From assembly GCF_014119005.1 (NCBI RefSeq), contig NZ_JACGYX010000001.1, positions 186,001 to 250,000 of the forward strand: a stretch of DNA of 64,000 bases, given 5' to 3'. Origin of the DNA: Psychrobacter sp. GP33 (lineage in GTDB: Bacteria > Pseudomonadota > Gammaproteobacteria > Pseudomonadales > Moraxellaceae). Below the pieces are notes generated by a model. That model had not been told where the DNA came from. It ran no database searches and saw only the letters and a program-made list of their open reading frames with translations. The position numbers and the translations under genes are program-made. Below are positions 8,723 to 19,297 of the stretch, piece by piece. Positions within the stretch are counted from its first letter, which is position 1. Each line of letters opens with the position of its first letter.

Positions 8723-9355
8723 ATGGGAATATGGATTGCTGTTGCCATTGTACTATTCGTATTAGGGAGTATGATGGCGCTCAAACCGAGTGGTATTGAT
8801 CAGCGCTTGGACAGGCTGCGCATGACCGCACGGCGGCTGGGTCTAAACCCAAAGCTGGTCGCTTGTCCAGATTGGGTCAAAGGAAAAGACCATGAATACG
8901 GTCGCGGTATGCTTGGGCAATATGGCTTAGTGCTGGACAATGTACAAATGCCACACAGCCGCTATCAGGCGATTGATGGACAATGGCGTCCTGATACGAG
9001 CTTAACGGACAGTAATCAAACCATGCCTTCAAGCTTTTATCTGGATAAAACACCGTTGAAATTACCGGCATCAATTGAGCCATTTGTCAAAGCGCTATTG
9101 ATTAAAGCCAATAGTATTGTTATCTATTGGGAAGATATCGCCTATGTGCGTCCATCGACCAATCCAAGCTATAAGTCATTTGAGATTGAACCCGATTTAT
9201 TGGTGCTTAAAGCACAATTAGAACAATGGGCGCTGCAAATGCAGGCAAGTCCGCGTCGTCCTTATGATAGTAGAGATATGGATGGGAATGATGTTTATAG
9301 CCGTGGCATTAACAGTCAGGGTGTTAATAGCAAAATGCTCAACAAAAACTTTTGA
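8723..9355 (+). CDS. Membrane-anchored protein of unknown function
   Basis: I do not recognise this 210-residue protein. It has one N-terminal membrane helix (about residues 2-20, GIWIAVAIVLFVLGSMMAL). A mostly soluble domain follows, with RLDRLRMTARRLGLNPKLV and, later, an IVIYWEDIAYVRP stretch. The last 40 residues are polar and low in complexity. The topology suggests a bitopic inner-membrane protein. It lies upstream of topA in the same direction, but 346 bases separate them. The composition is that of a real gene rather than a chance frame. Its function is unknown. Confidence 0.7.
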   Translation: MGIWIAVAIVLFVLGSMMALKPSGIDQRLDRLRMTARRLGLNPKLVACPDWVKGKDHEYGRGMLGQYGLVLDNVQMPHSRYQAIDGQWRPDTSLTDSNQTMPSSFYLDKTPLKLPASIEPFVKALLIKANSIVIYWEDIAYVRPSTNPSYKSFEIEPDLLVLKAQLEQWALQMQASPRRPYDSRDMDGNDVYSRGINSQGVNSKMLNKNF

Positions 9356-9701
9356 GTGAAGGTTACACGTCATATCATGGTCGTGACATTTTCAGCTGAA
9401 CAGGTCATTTTTTAAAAACAATAAATGACGATTTGGTTGATATTTATCCTTTATAAGCCAGGTGGTTTTTAGTGCTTCGTATTTATTTACGGTTGACATC
9501 GTAACTCTTAGCAGTGTAACGTCTTGATAAGTTTGTCTATGCTTAACAGCTTATATTTATTTTATGACCTATTTTCATAAGTATTTTTTATAAGCGGCAC
9601 CCCTGATAATAAATTAATAATCACAACTAACAGGCACCGCTGCTAACTTCTATCACTTTTAATTCATTTATTTTAACTCATTTATTCTGGTGTCGTCACA
9701 C
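9356..9701. other. Intergenic region upstream of topA
   Basis: This 346-base AT-rich region presumably contains the topA promoter. I see no convincing terminator for the upstream gene and no small open frame with a ribosome-binding site. Confidence 0.45.
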
Positions 9702-12389
9702 ATGGCAAAAACCACAAGTACAAAAACCGCAACCTCTACTGCTGAATCGGCTGACTCGCCTAACAATAGTGCCAAGGGCAAATCGTTAGTGATTGTCGAG
9801 TCACCCGCCAAGGCAAAAACGATTAATAAATATTTGGGCAATGACTTTATCGTACGCTCTAGTATCGGGCATGTGCGAGATTTGCCAGTGGGTGCCAGTA
9901 AAGGTGCCAAAAAGGTGCCAACGACTAAAAAAGACGAGAGCTTAAGCAAAGAAGAAAAAACCCAGCAAGCATTGGTGCGCCGTATGGGCGTTGACCCTGA
10001 GCATGGTTGGGCGGCGGTCTATGAAGTGCTACCGAACAAAACTAAAGTCATCAAAGAGCTGAAAGCGTTAGCCAAAGACGCAGATAAAATCTATTTGGCA
10101 ACGGATATGGATAGAGAAGGGGAAGCCATTGCGTGGCATCTCAAAGAAGTGATTGGTGGTGCTGATAGTAAATATGAGCGTGTGGTCTTTAATGAGATTA
10201 CCAAAACCGCCATTCAAAATGCCTTTAAACAGCCGTCAAAACTCGATATTGACCGTGTTAATGCGCAGCAAGCGCGACGCTTTTTGGATCGAGTGGTTGG
10301 CTTTATGGTGTCGCCGCTACTTTGGCAAAAAGTTGCTCGTGGTCTCTCCGCAGGTCGTGTGCAGTCGGTAGCAATGCGTCTAGTCGTTGAGCGTGAACAT
10401 GAAATCCGCGCTTTTATCCCAGAAGAATATTGGCAGATTTTTGCAGATACTCATATCGCAGACAGCAAAACCAAAACAGCCACAGACGCTGAGCACATTG
10501 CTATTCGCTTAGAAGTAACGAAACAAGACGGTAAAACACTGAAGCTGGTCAATAAAGAACAGACCGATAAGGTTTTAGAAGTATTAAATTCTGCCAGCTA
10601 TATTGTTAAAGAGCGTGAAGAAAAACCGACTCAGTCAAAACCTAGCGCGCCATTTATTACCTCAACATTGCAACAAGCAGCCAGTACGCGTTTGGGCTTT
10701 TCAGTGAAAAAGACTATGATTTTGGCGCAGCGTCTTTATGAAGCGGGTCATATCACCTATATGCGTACCGACTCGACCTTTTTATCAGGCGATGCATTAG
10801 CTACGGTTCGTAGTTATCTCGAAGAAAGTTTTGGCACTAAATATGTCCCAGAAAAGCCCAACTTCTATGGTAATAAGCAAAACGCGCAAGAAGCGCATGA
10901 GGCGATTCGTCCCTCTGATGTCAATGTAAAATCAACCCAGCTGAAAGCGGTCGAGCGTGATGCTATTCGTCTGTATGAATTAATCTGGCGTCAGTTTGTG
11001 GCTTGTCAGATGACACCTGCTAAATATCTATCCGTCAATTTATTCGTAGGGGCTGACGATGTTGAACTAAAAGCGCGCGGTCGTACTATGGTGTTCGATG
11101 GCTATACCAGAGTGCTATCTCCAGCTAAAACGGACGATACCTTATTGCCGGATGTTAAAAAAGGCGATGAGCTAATTTTAGATAAATTAGATCCAAGTCA
11201 ACACTTTACTAAGCCTGCACCGCGCTTTACAGAAGCAAGCTTGGTCAAAGAGCTTGAGAAAAAAGGTATTGGTCGTCCTTCAACTTATGCCTCCATTATC
11301 TCGACTATTCAAGATCGTGGTTATGTGAAGCTTGAGAACAAGCGTCTGTTTGCTGAAAAAATGGGCGATATTGTCACTGATAGATTAACAGCAAGTTTTC
11401 CAGATTTAATGGATTATACCTTTACTGCTGCGTTAGAAGACAAGCTTGATCATGTTGCTGAAGGCGAACAAGATTGGAAAGCTGTTCTAGATAATTTCTA
11501 TGATGACTTTAAAGTTAAACTTGAGCACGCCAAAGATAAAGATGGTATGCGCCCGAATGACCCAACTGATGTGCCCGATGTACATTGTGACTTATGCGAT
11601 CGTCCCATGCAGCTGCGCACTGGCTCCACGGGTGTATTTTTAGGCTGTACCGGCTATAACTTACCACCAAAAGAGCGTTGTAAAGGCACCAAGAACTTGA
11701 TGCCGGTGGAAGCATTTGCCAATCTCGATGATTCAGAAAGCGATGATGAAGCAGCTGAAGTTAAAGATTTGATGGAGAAAAAGCGTTGTCCGAAATGTTC
11801 AACAGCAATGGATGGTTATATCGTTGATGGCGGGCTGAAACTGCATGTGTGTGGTAATAACCCAGATTGTGATGGTTATATTTTAGAAGAAGGTAAGTTT
11901 GAAGTTCCGGGTTCAGATTCTCCTACGATTGATTGTAATAAATGTGATGGACAAATGGAGCTGAAGACTGGACGATTTGGTCCTTACTTTGCTTGTCAAA
12001 AGTGTGACAATACACGTAAAGTACTAAAAACAGGTGAGGCTGCGCCACCGCGTATGGATCCTATTCATTTGCCAGAGTTAAAGTCGGTCAAGCATGAGGA
12101 TTATTTTATCTTGCGTGAAGGCGCAGCTGGAATGTTCTTAGCTGCTTCTAAGTTTCCAAAAATTCGTGAGACACGTCCACCAAAATTGGCTGAGCTGCGT
12201 GAGATTAAAGATAAAATGGAAGAAAAGTTCCAATATCTATTCGCTGGACCCGACCAAGACCCTGATGGTAATGCCACAATCCTGCGTTGGTCACGCAAGA
12301 AAAAAGAGCAATATATTGGCTCTGAGAAAAACGGTAAAGCCACGCGTTGGGGCATTTACTGGCGTAACGGAGAATGGGTAGAGGAATAA
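9702..12389 (+). CDS. topA: DNA topoisomerase I
   Basis: This type IA topoisomerase relaxes negative supercoils. The 895-residue protein begins with a short Thr/Ser/Ala-rich tail and then the TOPRIM domain ([20 protein letters not shown] and the acidic [12 protein letters not shown] motif). The catalytic tyrosine is Tyr353 in the motif YMRTDST. Three Cys-rich zinc-ribbon-like repeats follow near the C-terminus (CDLCDRP...[35 protein letters not shown]). Length is close to other gamma-proteobacterial TopA. I chose the ATG at 9702; an in-frame GTG at 9690 would add four residues. A bidirectional terminator follows. Confidence 0.97.
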   Translation: MAKTTSTKTATSTAESADSPNNSAKGKSLVIVESPAKAKTINKYLGNDFIVRSSIGHVRDLPVGASKGAKKVPTTKKDESLSKEEKTQQALVRRMGVDPEHGWAAVYEVLPNKTKVIKELKALAKDADKIYLATDMDREGEAIAWHLKEVIGGADSKYERVVFNEITKTAIQNAFKQPSKLDIDRVNAQQARRFLDRVVGFMVSPLLWQKVARGLSAGRVQSVAMRLVVEREHEIRAFIPEEYWQIFADTHIADSKTKTATDAEHIAIRLEVTKQDGKTLKLVNKEQTDKVLEVLNSASYIVKEREEKPTQSKPSAPFITSTLQQAASTRLGFSVKKTMILAQRLYEAGHITYMRTDSTFLSGDALATVRSYLEESFGTKYVPEKPNFYGNKQNAQEAHEAIRPSDVNVKSTQLKAVERDAIRLYELIWRQFVACQMTPAKYLSVNLFVGADDVELKARGRTMVFDGYTRVLSPAKTDDTLLPDVKKGDELILDKLDPSQHFTKPAPRFTEASLVKELEKKGIGRPSTYASIISTIQDRGYVKLENKRLFAEKMGDIVTDRLTASFPDLMDYTFTAALEDKLDHVAEGEQDWKAVLDNFYDDFKVKLEHAKDKDGMRPNDPTDVPDVHCDLCDRPMQLRTGSTGVFLGCTGYNLPPKERCKGTKNLMPVEAFANLDDSESDDEAAEVKDLMEKKRCPKCSTAMDGYIVDGGLKLHVCGNNPDCDGYILEEGKFEVPGSDSPTIDCNKCDGQMELKTGRFGPYFACQKCDNTRKVLKTGEAAPPRMDPIHLPELKSVKHEDYFILREGAAGMFLAASKFPKIRETRPPKLAELREIKDKMEEKFQYLFAGPDQDPDGNATILRWSRKKKEQYIGSEKNGKATRWGIYWRNGEWVEE

Positions 12390-12431
12390 TTAATTTATCC
12401 TTTATCTTTAAAGCTGTAAATACCGTCCAAT

Positions 12432-12464
12432 AAAAAACCTCTTATTAATTAAGAGGTTTTTTAT
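12432..12464. terminator. Bidirectional terminator between topA and sodC
   Basis: AAAAAACCTCTTA and TAAGAGGTTTTTT form a near-perfect hairpin flanked by A and T runs. It lies between two convergent genes and can serve both. Confidence 0.85.
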
Positions 12465-12494
12465 TAACTAAAGAAACATTAACTATAAATATTA

Positions 12495-13052
12495 TTAATT
12501 TTTTTCGATAATACCGCAAGCAATACGGTCACCCGATGCCCCTGCTGGTTGACTGACGTAATCATCTGCACCGCCATGAACGATAAAAGCCAAGCGGTTG
12601 ACACTATATTTACCTGCTTCGGCAGCAGATATTTTCTTATTCACATAGTTAATGGTAGCAACACCGTCAGCGTTTGCCGTTAGGTTTGGCAAGTCCCCGG
12701 CATGACCATTCATATTGTCAGGATGAGAATGCATTTTGTTATCAGGGTTGAAGTGACCTCCAGCCGCCTTACCCATATTGGCACAGCTTCCAGTCTCATG
12801 GATGTGCAGCGCAACTGTCTGCCCTGGCGTCAAATTTATCAGCTTACCATACACTTGTACTCCACCATCAACGGGACGTAAGAACATTTGACCGACTTCA
12901 GTCTGATTAGCATCAGTGGTTTTAATCGTTGATTTTAGCGTCGGCTGACCAGAGGTATTCCCAGTTTTTAGTTGTCCTTCAGTACTTTGGCAGCCAGTAA
13001 TTGCTAAGGCAGAACCACATAATAAAGCACTCACAAGCATCAATTTTTTCAT
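12495..13052 (-). CDS. sodC: Cu/Zn superoxide dismutase lipoprotein
   Basis: This enzyme removes superoxide in the periplasm. Copper and zinc ligands are visible: HIHE supplies two histidines, GGHFNP one, the HSHPDNMNGHAGDLP segment the zinc histidines and aspartate, and FIVHGGADDY the last copper histidine. Two cysteines suited to the structural disulfide lie in GSCANMG and RIACGI. The signal ends in the lipobox ITGC, so the mature protein is probably lipid-anchored. The start is the ATG at 13052 (185 residues), with GGAG seven bases upstream. The ATG at 13064 lies before that site and is unlikely. Confidence 0.95.
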   Translation of the reverse strand: MKKLMLVSALLCGSALAITGCQSTEGQLKTGNTSGQPTLKSTIKTTDANQTEVGQMFLRPVDGGVQVYGKLINLTPGQTVALHIHETGSCANMGKAAGGHFNPDNKMHSHPDNMNGHAGDLPNLTANADGVATINYVNKKISAAEAGKYSVNRLAFIVHGGADDYVSQPAGASGDRIACGIIEKN

Positions 13053-13333
13053 TATTATCTCCATTTATATTTAATTTTATCAAATACTGATTGTATCAAG
13101 TACCACTCAAGGTAGAACGAACGGTCATAATGTTTTTCAAACCCGCAATCAGTATAGCGAAGCCCTGAGCTTAGATATTCATTAGAAGCGCAACAAAGCG
13201 TTAATATATGTAAGTCTTATACAACATATAAAAATAGTAACTTTACGTTCGCTTAAGAAAAGATGACGAAATGAAATGGTAACTGAGCCAACAGTACCGC
13301 AAAATAAACGTTTAATAATAATTAGGAATGACT

Positions 13334-13756
13334 ATGAAAGCTTTGTTTAAGTTAGCAGGCTCTACTGCATTGGTTATGGGTATGTTAGGCGCAGGGACTG
13401 TAACTGCGCAAGCAGCAACGCAAACTGGTGATTTACATTATTCGGCAGATTGTGGCGTTAAAGAACTACGTATGGATAAAGGTCGCTATGACATTAACCG
13501 AGCTGGTGCGGTGAAGGGCAGTAATTATTGCGAATACTATTTTTATGCTAAAAAAGGGCAAAAGGTAAGTGCGACCATTATTGGTAGCGATGATTTATAT
13601 CCGGTACTATACAGCACCAATTCGCCAGATTTAAGCACGCAAACGGTAACCCTTGATAAAACGGGCAAGCATACCATTCGTGTATTACAACCGCGCAATC
13701 AAGCGCGCGACGGTAACACGCCTAAGCCTTATTATCTGACGGTGACGATTAAATAA
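13334..13756 (+). CDS. Probable periplasmic inhibitor of g-type lysozyme (PliG family)
   Basis: This 140-residue protein has a Sec signal peptide ending near AQA. Two conserved-looking stretches, FYAKKGQKV and, near the C-terminus, GKHTIRVLQPRNQAR, closely match what I recall of E. coli YcgK (PliG), which blocks goose-type lysozyme in the periplasm. Length also fits. The mature part has two cysteines (SADCG and NYCEYY) that could form a disulfide. The start is the ATG at 13334, with AGGA six bases upstream; an ATG at 13328 abuts that site. The gene stands alone, with a terminator 51 bases downstream. The family call is from memory of the relative, not from a search. Confidence 0.75.
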   Translation: MKALFKLAGSTALVMGMLGAGTVTAQAATQTGDLHYSADCGVKELRMDKGRYDINRAGAVKGSNYCEYYFYAKKGQKVSATIIGSDDLYPVLYSTNSPDLSTQTVTLDKTGKHTIRVLQPRNQARDGNTPKPYYLTVTIK

Positions 13757-13806
13757 GCTGTTTTTTCATAAGATTTATGGATGGTTAAAACACAGTCAAT
13801 ATGAAC

Positions 13807-13839
13807 AAAAAAGCCAAGCATTTATTGCTCGGCTTTTTT
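13807..13839. terminator. Bidirectional terminator
   Basis: AAGCCAAGCA and TGCTCGGCTT pair around a short loop, with A and T runs on the flanks. It sits between two convergent genes. Confidence 0.85.
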
Positions 13840-13855
13840 GCGTTCTAAATTTGGA

Positions 13856-14527
13856 TTAACGCTGTGGTTTTTCTTCATTTTGCCAAACTAAGGTTTCGCC
13901 TGATTCCATCGTTTGCAATAGGTTGTAACGTGGAAACTGAGTTTGGTTTTTTGATTCCAGTTTTTTGGGTTGCAAGCTCAAAGTTAACTGGCTACTACTA
14001 TTGCGCATGAAATCAAATAATGCGGTCTCAATGCGATTGCCTGTTTCACCGCAATTTATCGCGGAACTAAGGATGTTACTTACCTTGAAAGTATTATCTG
14101 TTAACAGAAAATAGGGCGCACTAGAACCATTGCAGTCTGCATTAAAAGCAACATATGGACCGTCTGGACTATTTCTAAATTCGAGTGAAATAGGATGGTT
14201 AGGATAATAAAAATCACTGATAGGCTGTCGAGATATAATCTTTCTATTATCATCAAAAGTATTATGAACAGCGCTAACCAAACGCCAGTTGTAGCGCTCT
14301 AACAGCTCGTTAGTAATAGATAAGTCAGTATGAGTAGGTAAGGCGTTTTTTACTGTCGTCTCGTCTGTAATTTTAGAGTTATTTTGAATAGGGGTTGTAT
14401 TGATGATGGCAGCGGTCAGCTGAGCCTTTGCAACAGAAGTGGATTGACAGCCTATTAGACCTATTGAAAACGACACAACTGAACATACGTATAGAGCTGA
14501 ACGGTTTAACATTATTATTATTACCAA
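13856..14527 (-). CDS. META-domain (HslJ-like) lipoprotein
   Basis: This protein has a hydrophobic signal ending in the lipobox LIGC and a mature domain resembling the META/HslJ family. The visible landmarks are YNWRLVSAVH at the domain start, FNADCNGSSAPYFLL with the conserved Cys-Asn pair, and LSSAINCGETGNRIETALFDF with the second cysteine. META-domain proteins are linked to heat-shock and novobiocin resistance in E. coli, but their molecular action is unclear. The first ATG (14527) and one at 14512 are both possible; neither has a clear ribosome-binding site. It lies downstream of lon but beyond the lon terminator. Confidence 0.7.
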   Translation of the reverse strand: MVIIIMLNRSALYVCSVVSFSIGLIGCQSTSVAKAQLTAAIINTTPIQNNSKITDETTVKNALPTHTDLSITNELLERYNWRLVSAVHNTFDDNRKIISRQPISDFYYPNHPISLEFRNSPDGPYVAFNADCNGSSAPYFLLTDNTFKVSNILSSAINCGETGNRIETALFDFMRNSSSQLTLSLQPKKLESKNQTQFPRYNLLQTMESGETLVWQNEEKPQR

Positions 14528-14589
14528 ATAAACATTTGTCCAAAATATAGCATGATATTTTAATAAGATTGTTGCTTATTATTACCAAA

Positions 14590-14624
14590 AAAAGCCGCCT
14601 ATCTTCGTGATAAGCGACTTTTTT
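14590..14624 (-). terminator. Terminator of lon
   Basis: Read leftward, a stem of about eleven pairs (two of them G-T) closes a four-base loop and is followed by a run of seven T. It begins 46 bases after the lon stop codon. Confidence 0.8.
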
Positions 14625-14669
14625 AATATTAACTATCAAGCGATTATGAATTAACTATAGCGGTTATGA

Positions 14670-17240
14670 TTAATTATGCAGCGCTTGACCTTTGGTTTTA
14701 TCAACCGTGACTTTAGCAGGTTTGATTGGCTTTGGCATACTGATCAATGCCACTTTTAATATCTCATCAATTGTCGCTACAGGCTGAATGGTCAGACCTG
14801 CTTTAACGTTATCAGGGATATCGGCTAAGTCACGCTCATTGGTGGCTGGAATCAAGACGTGCTTAATACCACCACGATGAGCTGCTAATAATTTCTCTTT
14901 TAGACCACCAATACGGAGGATTTTACCGCGTAAGGTGATTTCACCCGTCATGGCAATATCGGGACGAATAGCAATACCCGTTAGAGCAGATACCAACGCC
15001 GTTGTTAGCGCGCCACCAGCGGACGGACCATCTTTTGGTGTGGCACCTTCTGGCAAATGGACGTGGACATCAGTGTTTTTAAAGGTTTCATAGTCGATAC
15101 CTAAGCTGTCACCACGCGCCCGAACCACACTCATTGCTGCGCGAATAGACTCTTTCATCACGTCGCCGAGTGAGCCGGTGACGATAAGTTCACCTTTACC
15201 TTTCATGGCAACGGCTTCAATAGTAAGTAGCTCGCCGCCAACCTGTGTCCAAGCCAATCCAGTAATGCGACCAATTTCCGGCTCTTCTTCAGCTAGACCG
15301 TAGTCATATTGGTGCACACCGAGATAGTCATCAATGTTGGTATCATCAACCACAATTAGCTGACGCTCATCTTTTTTCGGTGCACGGGCGCCATGATTTT
15401 CAACTGCGCCGCGAACGACTTTTCGACAGATTTTATTTACTTCACGTTCGAGATTACGCACGCCTGCTTCACGAGTGTAACTGCGCACGATGCTGTGTAG
15501 TGCCGCTTCAACAATCTCAATCTCGCCTTCTTTTAGACCATTATTTTTAATGGCTTTTGGCACCAGATATTTTTTTGCAATACTTACTTTTTCATCTTCC
15601 GTATAACCCGGTAGACGAATAACTTCCATACGGTCAAGCAAGGCGGCTGGAATGTCCATACTGTTGGCGGTACAGATAAACATGACTTGTGATAAGTCCA
15701 AATCCATATCTAAATAATGGTCGTTAAAGCTATGGTTCTGTGACGGGTCAAGCACTTCTAGCAATGCTGATGCAGGATCACCACGGAAGTCTTGCGCCAT
15801 TTTATCGATTTCATCTAACAAAAAAAGCGGGTTTTTGACTTCGGCTTTTGCTAGTGATTGGACGATTTTACCTGGCATCGCACCGATATAAGTACGGCGA
15901 TGACCACGAATTTCAGCTTCATCACGGACGCCGCCCAGCGCCATACGGATAAACTTACGCCCAGTCGCGCGTGCAATAGATTCACCCAATGACGTTTTAC
16001 CCACACCTGGAGGACCCACTAAGCACAGAATTGGACCACGCAGTTTTTTCACACGTGATTGTACGGCGAGGTATTCCAAGATGCGGTCTTTCACATCTTG
16101 CAAGCCATAATGGTCTTCATCCAAGATAGTTTTGGCTTTATCAAGGTTGATGGATACTTTAGTCGTCGCGTTCCACGGAGTGTCTAAAATCCACTCAATA
16201 TAGTTGCGGACGACTGATGACTCTGATGATGCTGGTGGCATCATTTTGAGCTTTTTCATCTCTTGATCGGCTTTTTTACGTACATCTTCTGGTAAGTCAG
16301 CATCTTCAAGGCGCTGTTCAAGTTCACTGATATCATCATCACTATCAAATGCGCCGTCATTCATATCTGACAGCTCATTTTTAATCGCTTTCATCTTCTC
16401 ATTTAAGAAGTATTCGCGCTGATTGTCTTCCATTTGCTGACGGACAGCGTCTTGAATGTCTTGCTCGATATTTTGTTCCGCGCTTTGTTTGACCAAATAT
16501 TCAGTCAAAGTATTAATATGCGCTTTGAGATCGTCTTTTTCCAAAAACGATTGTTTAACGTCTAAATCCATCGATACGCGAGTAGAGATAAAGTACACCA
16601 GCTCTAGCAAATCATCGATACGTTTAGCCACTCGCGTTAGCTCACGCGCGTTACGCAACCGCGCATCGGCATAGCTTTCAAATAAACCTGTTAAGGCCTT
16701 GATGGTGTTTTTTTGCTGACTGTCATCCATTGCTACATCAAGGTCAGCACGCTCAAACTTCGCCATCAACACGTCATCATGGTCTTCTAGCGCATCGACG
16801 CGCGCACGGTATTGACCTTCGATAAGGACTTTAATGCAGTTCTCATCGCTGTCATGCGGCATGGTGCTCACGATGCGGCAAACGGTGCCATATTGGTATA
16901 AGTTGTCTTGGTCAATATCTTCGGTGAGCGAATCTTTTTGTGCAACGACCAACACTTTATCGCCATATTCGGCTTGCGACAATTCAACCGCTTTAACCGA
17001 TGGCGCACGACCAACGAATAACGCAATTTGCATATGTGGATAGACAACGACGTCTCGTAGCGCAAGTAGCGGTAAGTAACTCTCTGGCTTAGTATCGTCT
17101 GGCTTGGTATCGTCTGTGGTTACAGACTCGTTTTCTTCTTCGCCTTTAGTAACAATCTTGCTTTCAGCGTCGATTTTATTATCAATGTCAGTGTCGATCT
17201 CAATGTCAACGTTGTCTTTATCAATATTATAGTCAGTCAT
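14670..17240 (-). CDS. lon: ATP-dependent Lon protease
   Basis: Lon degrades misfolded and regulatory proteins in the cytoplasm. The 856-residue protein has an N-terminal acidic tail (about 50 residues rich in Asp, Glu, Ile and Lys). The LON substrate-binding domain starts at YLPLLALRDVVVYP. The AAA+ domain has Walker A GPPGVGKTS (Lys415) and Walker B LFLLDEIDK. The protease domain has catalytic Ser740 in PKDGPSAG and Lys783. The start is the ATG at 17240, preceded by AAGGAAAT; an in-frame ATG at 17336 lacks such a site. The acidic tail makes it longer than E. coli Lon (784 residues). Confidence 0.96.
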   Translation of the reverse strand: MTDYNIDKDNVDIEIDTDIDNKIDAESKIVTKGEEENESVTTDDTKPDDTKPESYLPLLALRDVVVYPHMQIALFVGRAPSVKAVELSQAEYGDKVLVVAQKDSLTEDIDQDNLYQYGTVCRIVSTMPHDSDENCIKVLIEGQYRARVDALEDHDDVLMAKFERADLDVAMDDSQQKNTIKALTGLFESYADARLRNARELTRVAKRIDDLLELVYFISTRVSMDLDVKQSFLEKDDLKAHINTLTEYLVKQSAEQNIEQDIQDAVRQQMEDNQREYFLNEKMKAIKNELSDMNDGAFDSDDDISELEQRLEDADLPEDVRKKADQEMKKLKMMPPASSESSVVRNYIEWILDTPWNATTKVSINLDKAKTILDEDHYGLQDVKDRILEYLAVQSRVKKLRGPILCLVGPPGVGKTSLGESIARATGRKFIRMALGGVRDEAEIRGHRRTYIGAMPGKIVQSLAKAEVKNPLFLLDEIDKMAQDFRGDPASALLEVLDPSQNHSFNDHYLDMDLDLSQVMFICTANSMDIPAALLDRMEVIRLPGYTEDEKVSIAKKYLVPKAIKNNGLKEGEIEIVEAALHSIVRSYTREAGVRNLEREVNKICRKVVRGAVENHGARAPKKDERQLIVVDDTNIDDYLGVHQYDYGLAEEEPEIGRITGLAWTQVGGELLTIEAVAMKGKGELIVTGSLGDVMKESIRAAMSVVRARGDSLGIDYETFKNTDVHVHLPEGATPKDGPSAGGALTTALVSALTGIAIRPDIAMTGEITLRGKILRIGGLKEKLLAAHRGGIKHVLIPATNERDLADIPDNVKAGLTIQPVATIDEILKVALISMPKPIKPAKVTVDKTKGQALHN

Positions 17241-17538
17241 ATCTTCTATTTCCTTATTAACCAGACTTGCAAAGTCAAGTTGGTAGCTCATGTTTAAATA
17301 AATGGTGACCCCAATAAAAATTGCAAGGCTCGTCATTCAACAGGCTTAAAAATAGTGGTGATTGACTGCCTATTGTTAGGTTGTGCGCGTAGGTTTTGAT
17401 ATGAAAATCAGGTAAACTGGCGCGCGTCTTAATGATAGGCAGCGCTATTGTAAAAAATTAGCGTCAATATTTAAGCCAATAGCATTAAGAAACAGGTTAA
17501 AAGCCAAGTAATAAATTACAGAGTAAAAAGGGAAAAAT

Positions 17539-18900
17539 ATGACAATCAATGCGGTGCTACTGGCAGTAGTTATTATGTTAGGGCTGTCACTGGCGCGGGT
17601 ACATGTGGTACTGAGCTTACTGATTGGTGCAATCGCTGGTGGGTTGATAGCGGGAATGGGATTGACCGACACGTTAACTGCCTTTCAAGATGGTATCAAG
17701 AATGGCGCACAGATTGCACTGTCTTATGCTTTACTTGGGGCGTTTGCAGTAGCGATTGCACATTCGGGCTTGCCGCAGTCGCTGGCAGGCGCGGTAATTA
17801 AGCGTATTGATGCTGGTGGCACGAGCGGTATGATTAAATATATGCTATTTGCCGGTCTGGTTATGATGAGCTGCTTTAGCCAAAACCTTATTCCCATTCA
17901 TATTGCTTTTATTCCTCTACTCGTGCCGCCCTTATTACTGGCATTTAACCGGATGCATATTGATAGACGCTTAATTGCGTGTCTGATTACCTTTGGCTTG
18001 GTGACGACATATATGTTCATTCCTTATGGGTTTGGCGATATTTATCTCAACCAAATCATGCTAAAAAATGTCGGCGAAGCGGGCATTGATGTCAGTAATA
18101 TCTCAGTCACTAAAGCGATGGCAATTCCAGCTTTAGGGATGTTAGTCGGTTTACTAACCGCCGTATTTATTAGTTATCGCAAGCCACGTCACTATAAGCA
18201 ATTAGCAATGGATAAAGCGGCACATGATGAGGCGTTGGAGAATGATGCGTTAAGTAAAACTGCTGCTCACGCACAAGCGCAAACCAAGATGAAAACACTG
18301 GTTGCGATAGCGGCAATTGTCACCGCCTTTGTCGTGCAGATGTACACCGACTCATTATTGCTTGGCTCAATGTTTGGCTTTGGCGTCTTTATGGCAACGG
18401 GCGTGGTCAAGTGGCGTGACGCCGATACGGTTTTTAATGACGGTATCAAGCTGATGGCGATGATTGGTTTTATTATGATTACCGCGCAAGGTTTTGCTGA
18501 AGTCATGAAAGCGACCGAGCAAATTCAGCCTTTAGTAGACGGTGCCACGGATGTTTTCGGTGGCAATAAAGCAATGGCAGCTTTTGTTATGCTATTGCTA
18601 GGTTTAATCGTGACGATGGGCATCGGCTCGTCATTCTCGACCATTCCGATTTTGGCAGCGATTTATGTGCCGTTGTGTATTTCGCTAGGATTTTCGCCAT
18701 TGGCTACGGTTGCAATTGTCGGTACGGCTGGCGCGCTTGGTGATGCCGGTTCGCCTGCATCTGATTCAACGTTGGGACCGACTTCTGGTCTAAACGTCGA
18801 TGGGCAGCATGATCATATTAAGGACAGTGTGATACCAACCTTTCTCCATTACAACATTCCGTTATTGATATTTGGTTGGATTGCGGCAATGGTGCTTTAA
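17539..18900 (+). CDS. Na+/H+ antiporter family membrane protein
   Basis: This 453-residue polytopic protein has about eleven hydrophobic segments. Conserved-looking membrane motifs are SCFSQNLIPIHIAFIPLLVPP and, near the C-terminus, GTAGALGDAGSPASDSTLGP followed by DHIKDSVIPTFLHYNIP. These match the Na+/H+ antiporter NhaC-like family that includes B. subtilis YuiF and H. influenzae HI0325. Some members may carry amino acids instead, so the substrate is open. AAAAGGGA lies a few bases before the ATG. The gene is divergent from lon. Confidence 0.8.
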   Translation: MTINAVLLAVVIMLGLSLARVHVVLSLLIGAIAGGLIAGMGLTDTLTAFQDGIKNGAQIALSYALLGAFAVAIAHSGLPQSLAGAVIKRIDAGGTSGMIKYMLFAGLVMMSCFSQNLIPIHIAFIPLLVPPLLLAFNRMHIDRRLIACLITFGLVTTYMFIPYGFGDIYLNQIMLKNVGEAGIDVSNISVTKAMAIPALGMLVGLLTAVFISYRKPRHYKQLAMDKAAHDEALENDALSKTAAHAQAQTKMKTLVAIAAIVTAFVVQMYTDSLLLGSMFGFGVFMATGVVKWRDADTVFNDGIKLMAMIGFIMITAQGFAEVMKATEQIQPLVDGATDVFGGNKAMAAFVMLLLGLIVTMGIGSSFSTIPILAAIYVPLCISLGFSPLATVAIVGTAGALGDAGSPASDSTLGPTSGLNVDGQHDHIKDSVIPTFLHYNIPLLIFGWIAAMVL

Positions 18901-19063
18901 TAAGATAATTGTTGAATAAAATACGCTATAATAACAAGTGCTTTAAACAGTGACATAGCTTTTCAAACTGCTATAAAAAGGTGAGTATAACTATAAATTA
19001 TGCTCGCTTTTTTAATCTCATCGTTTATCTAATGGCTATATTTATCATTCTTACCTATTATTC

Positions 19064-19297
19064 CTATTTATCAAAATCCTTGAGTTCACCATTCAAACTA
19101 CTCAAAAATGCATCGCTTTGTTCCAGTAGATCAGTTAAGCGTTGCTCGTTAATCACTTTTCCAATCTCCTCAGCGCTAAAAGACTGCTCTTGACTGTAAT
19201 ACAGAATCTCTGTGACATCGATTTTCTCTAGCGTTTGTAAGTGCTGCTCAACGTGCTCGGCGCTAGATTTTATGTCTTGCCGCTTTTTACTGTCCAT
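19064..19297 (-). CDS. Small hypothetical protein coupled to 5-formyl-THF cyclo-ligase
   Basis: I do not recognise this 77-residue, charged, soluble protein. It starts at the ATG at 19297, which shares its A with the TAA stop of the upstream gene (TAATG overlap), and AAGGTGG lies upstream. That arrangement strongly suggests translational coupling. Predicted secondary structure looks largely helical, with no cysteine, no signal and no membrane segment. The position next to a YgfA homologue recalls zapA in other gamma-proteobacteria, but I see no clear ZapA motif. Confidence 0.75.
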   Translation of the reverse strand: MDSKKRQDIKSSAEHVEQHLQTLEKIDVTEILYYSQEQSFSAEEIGKVINEQRLTDLLEQSDAFLSSLNGELKDFDK

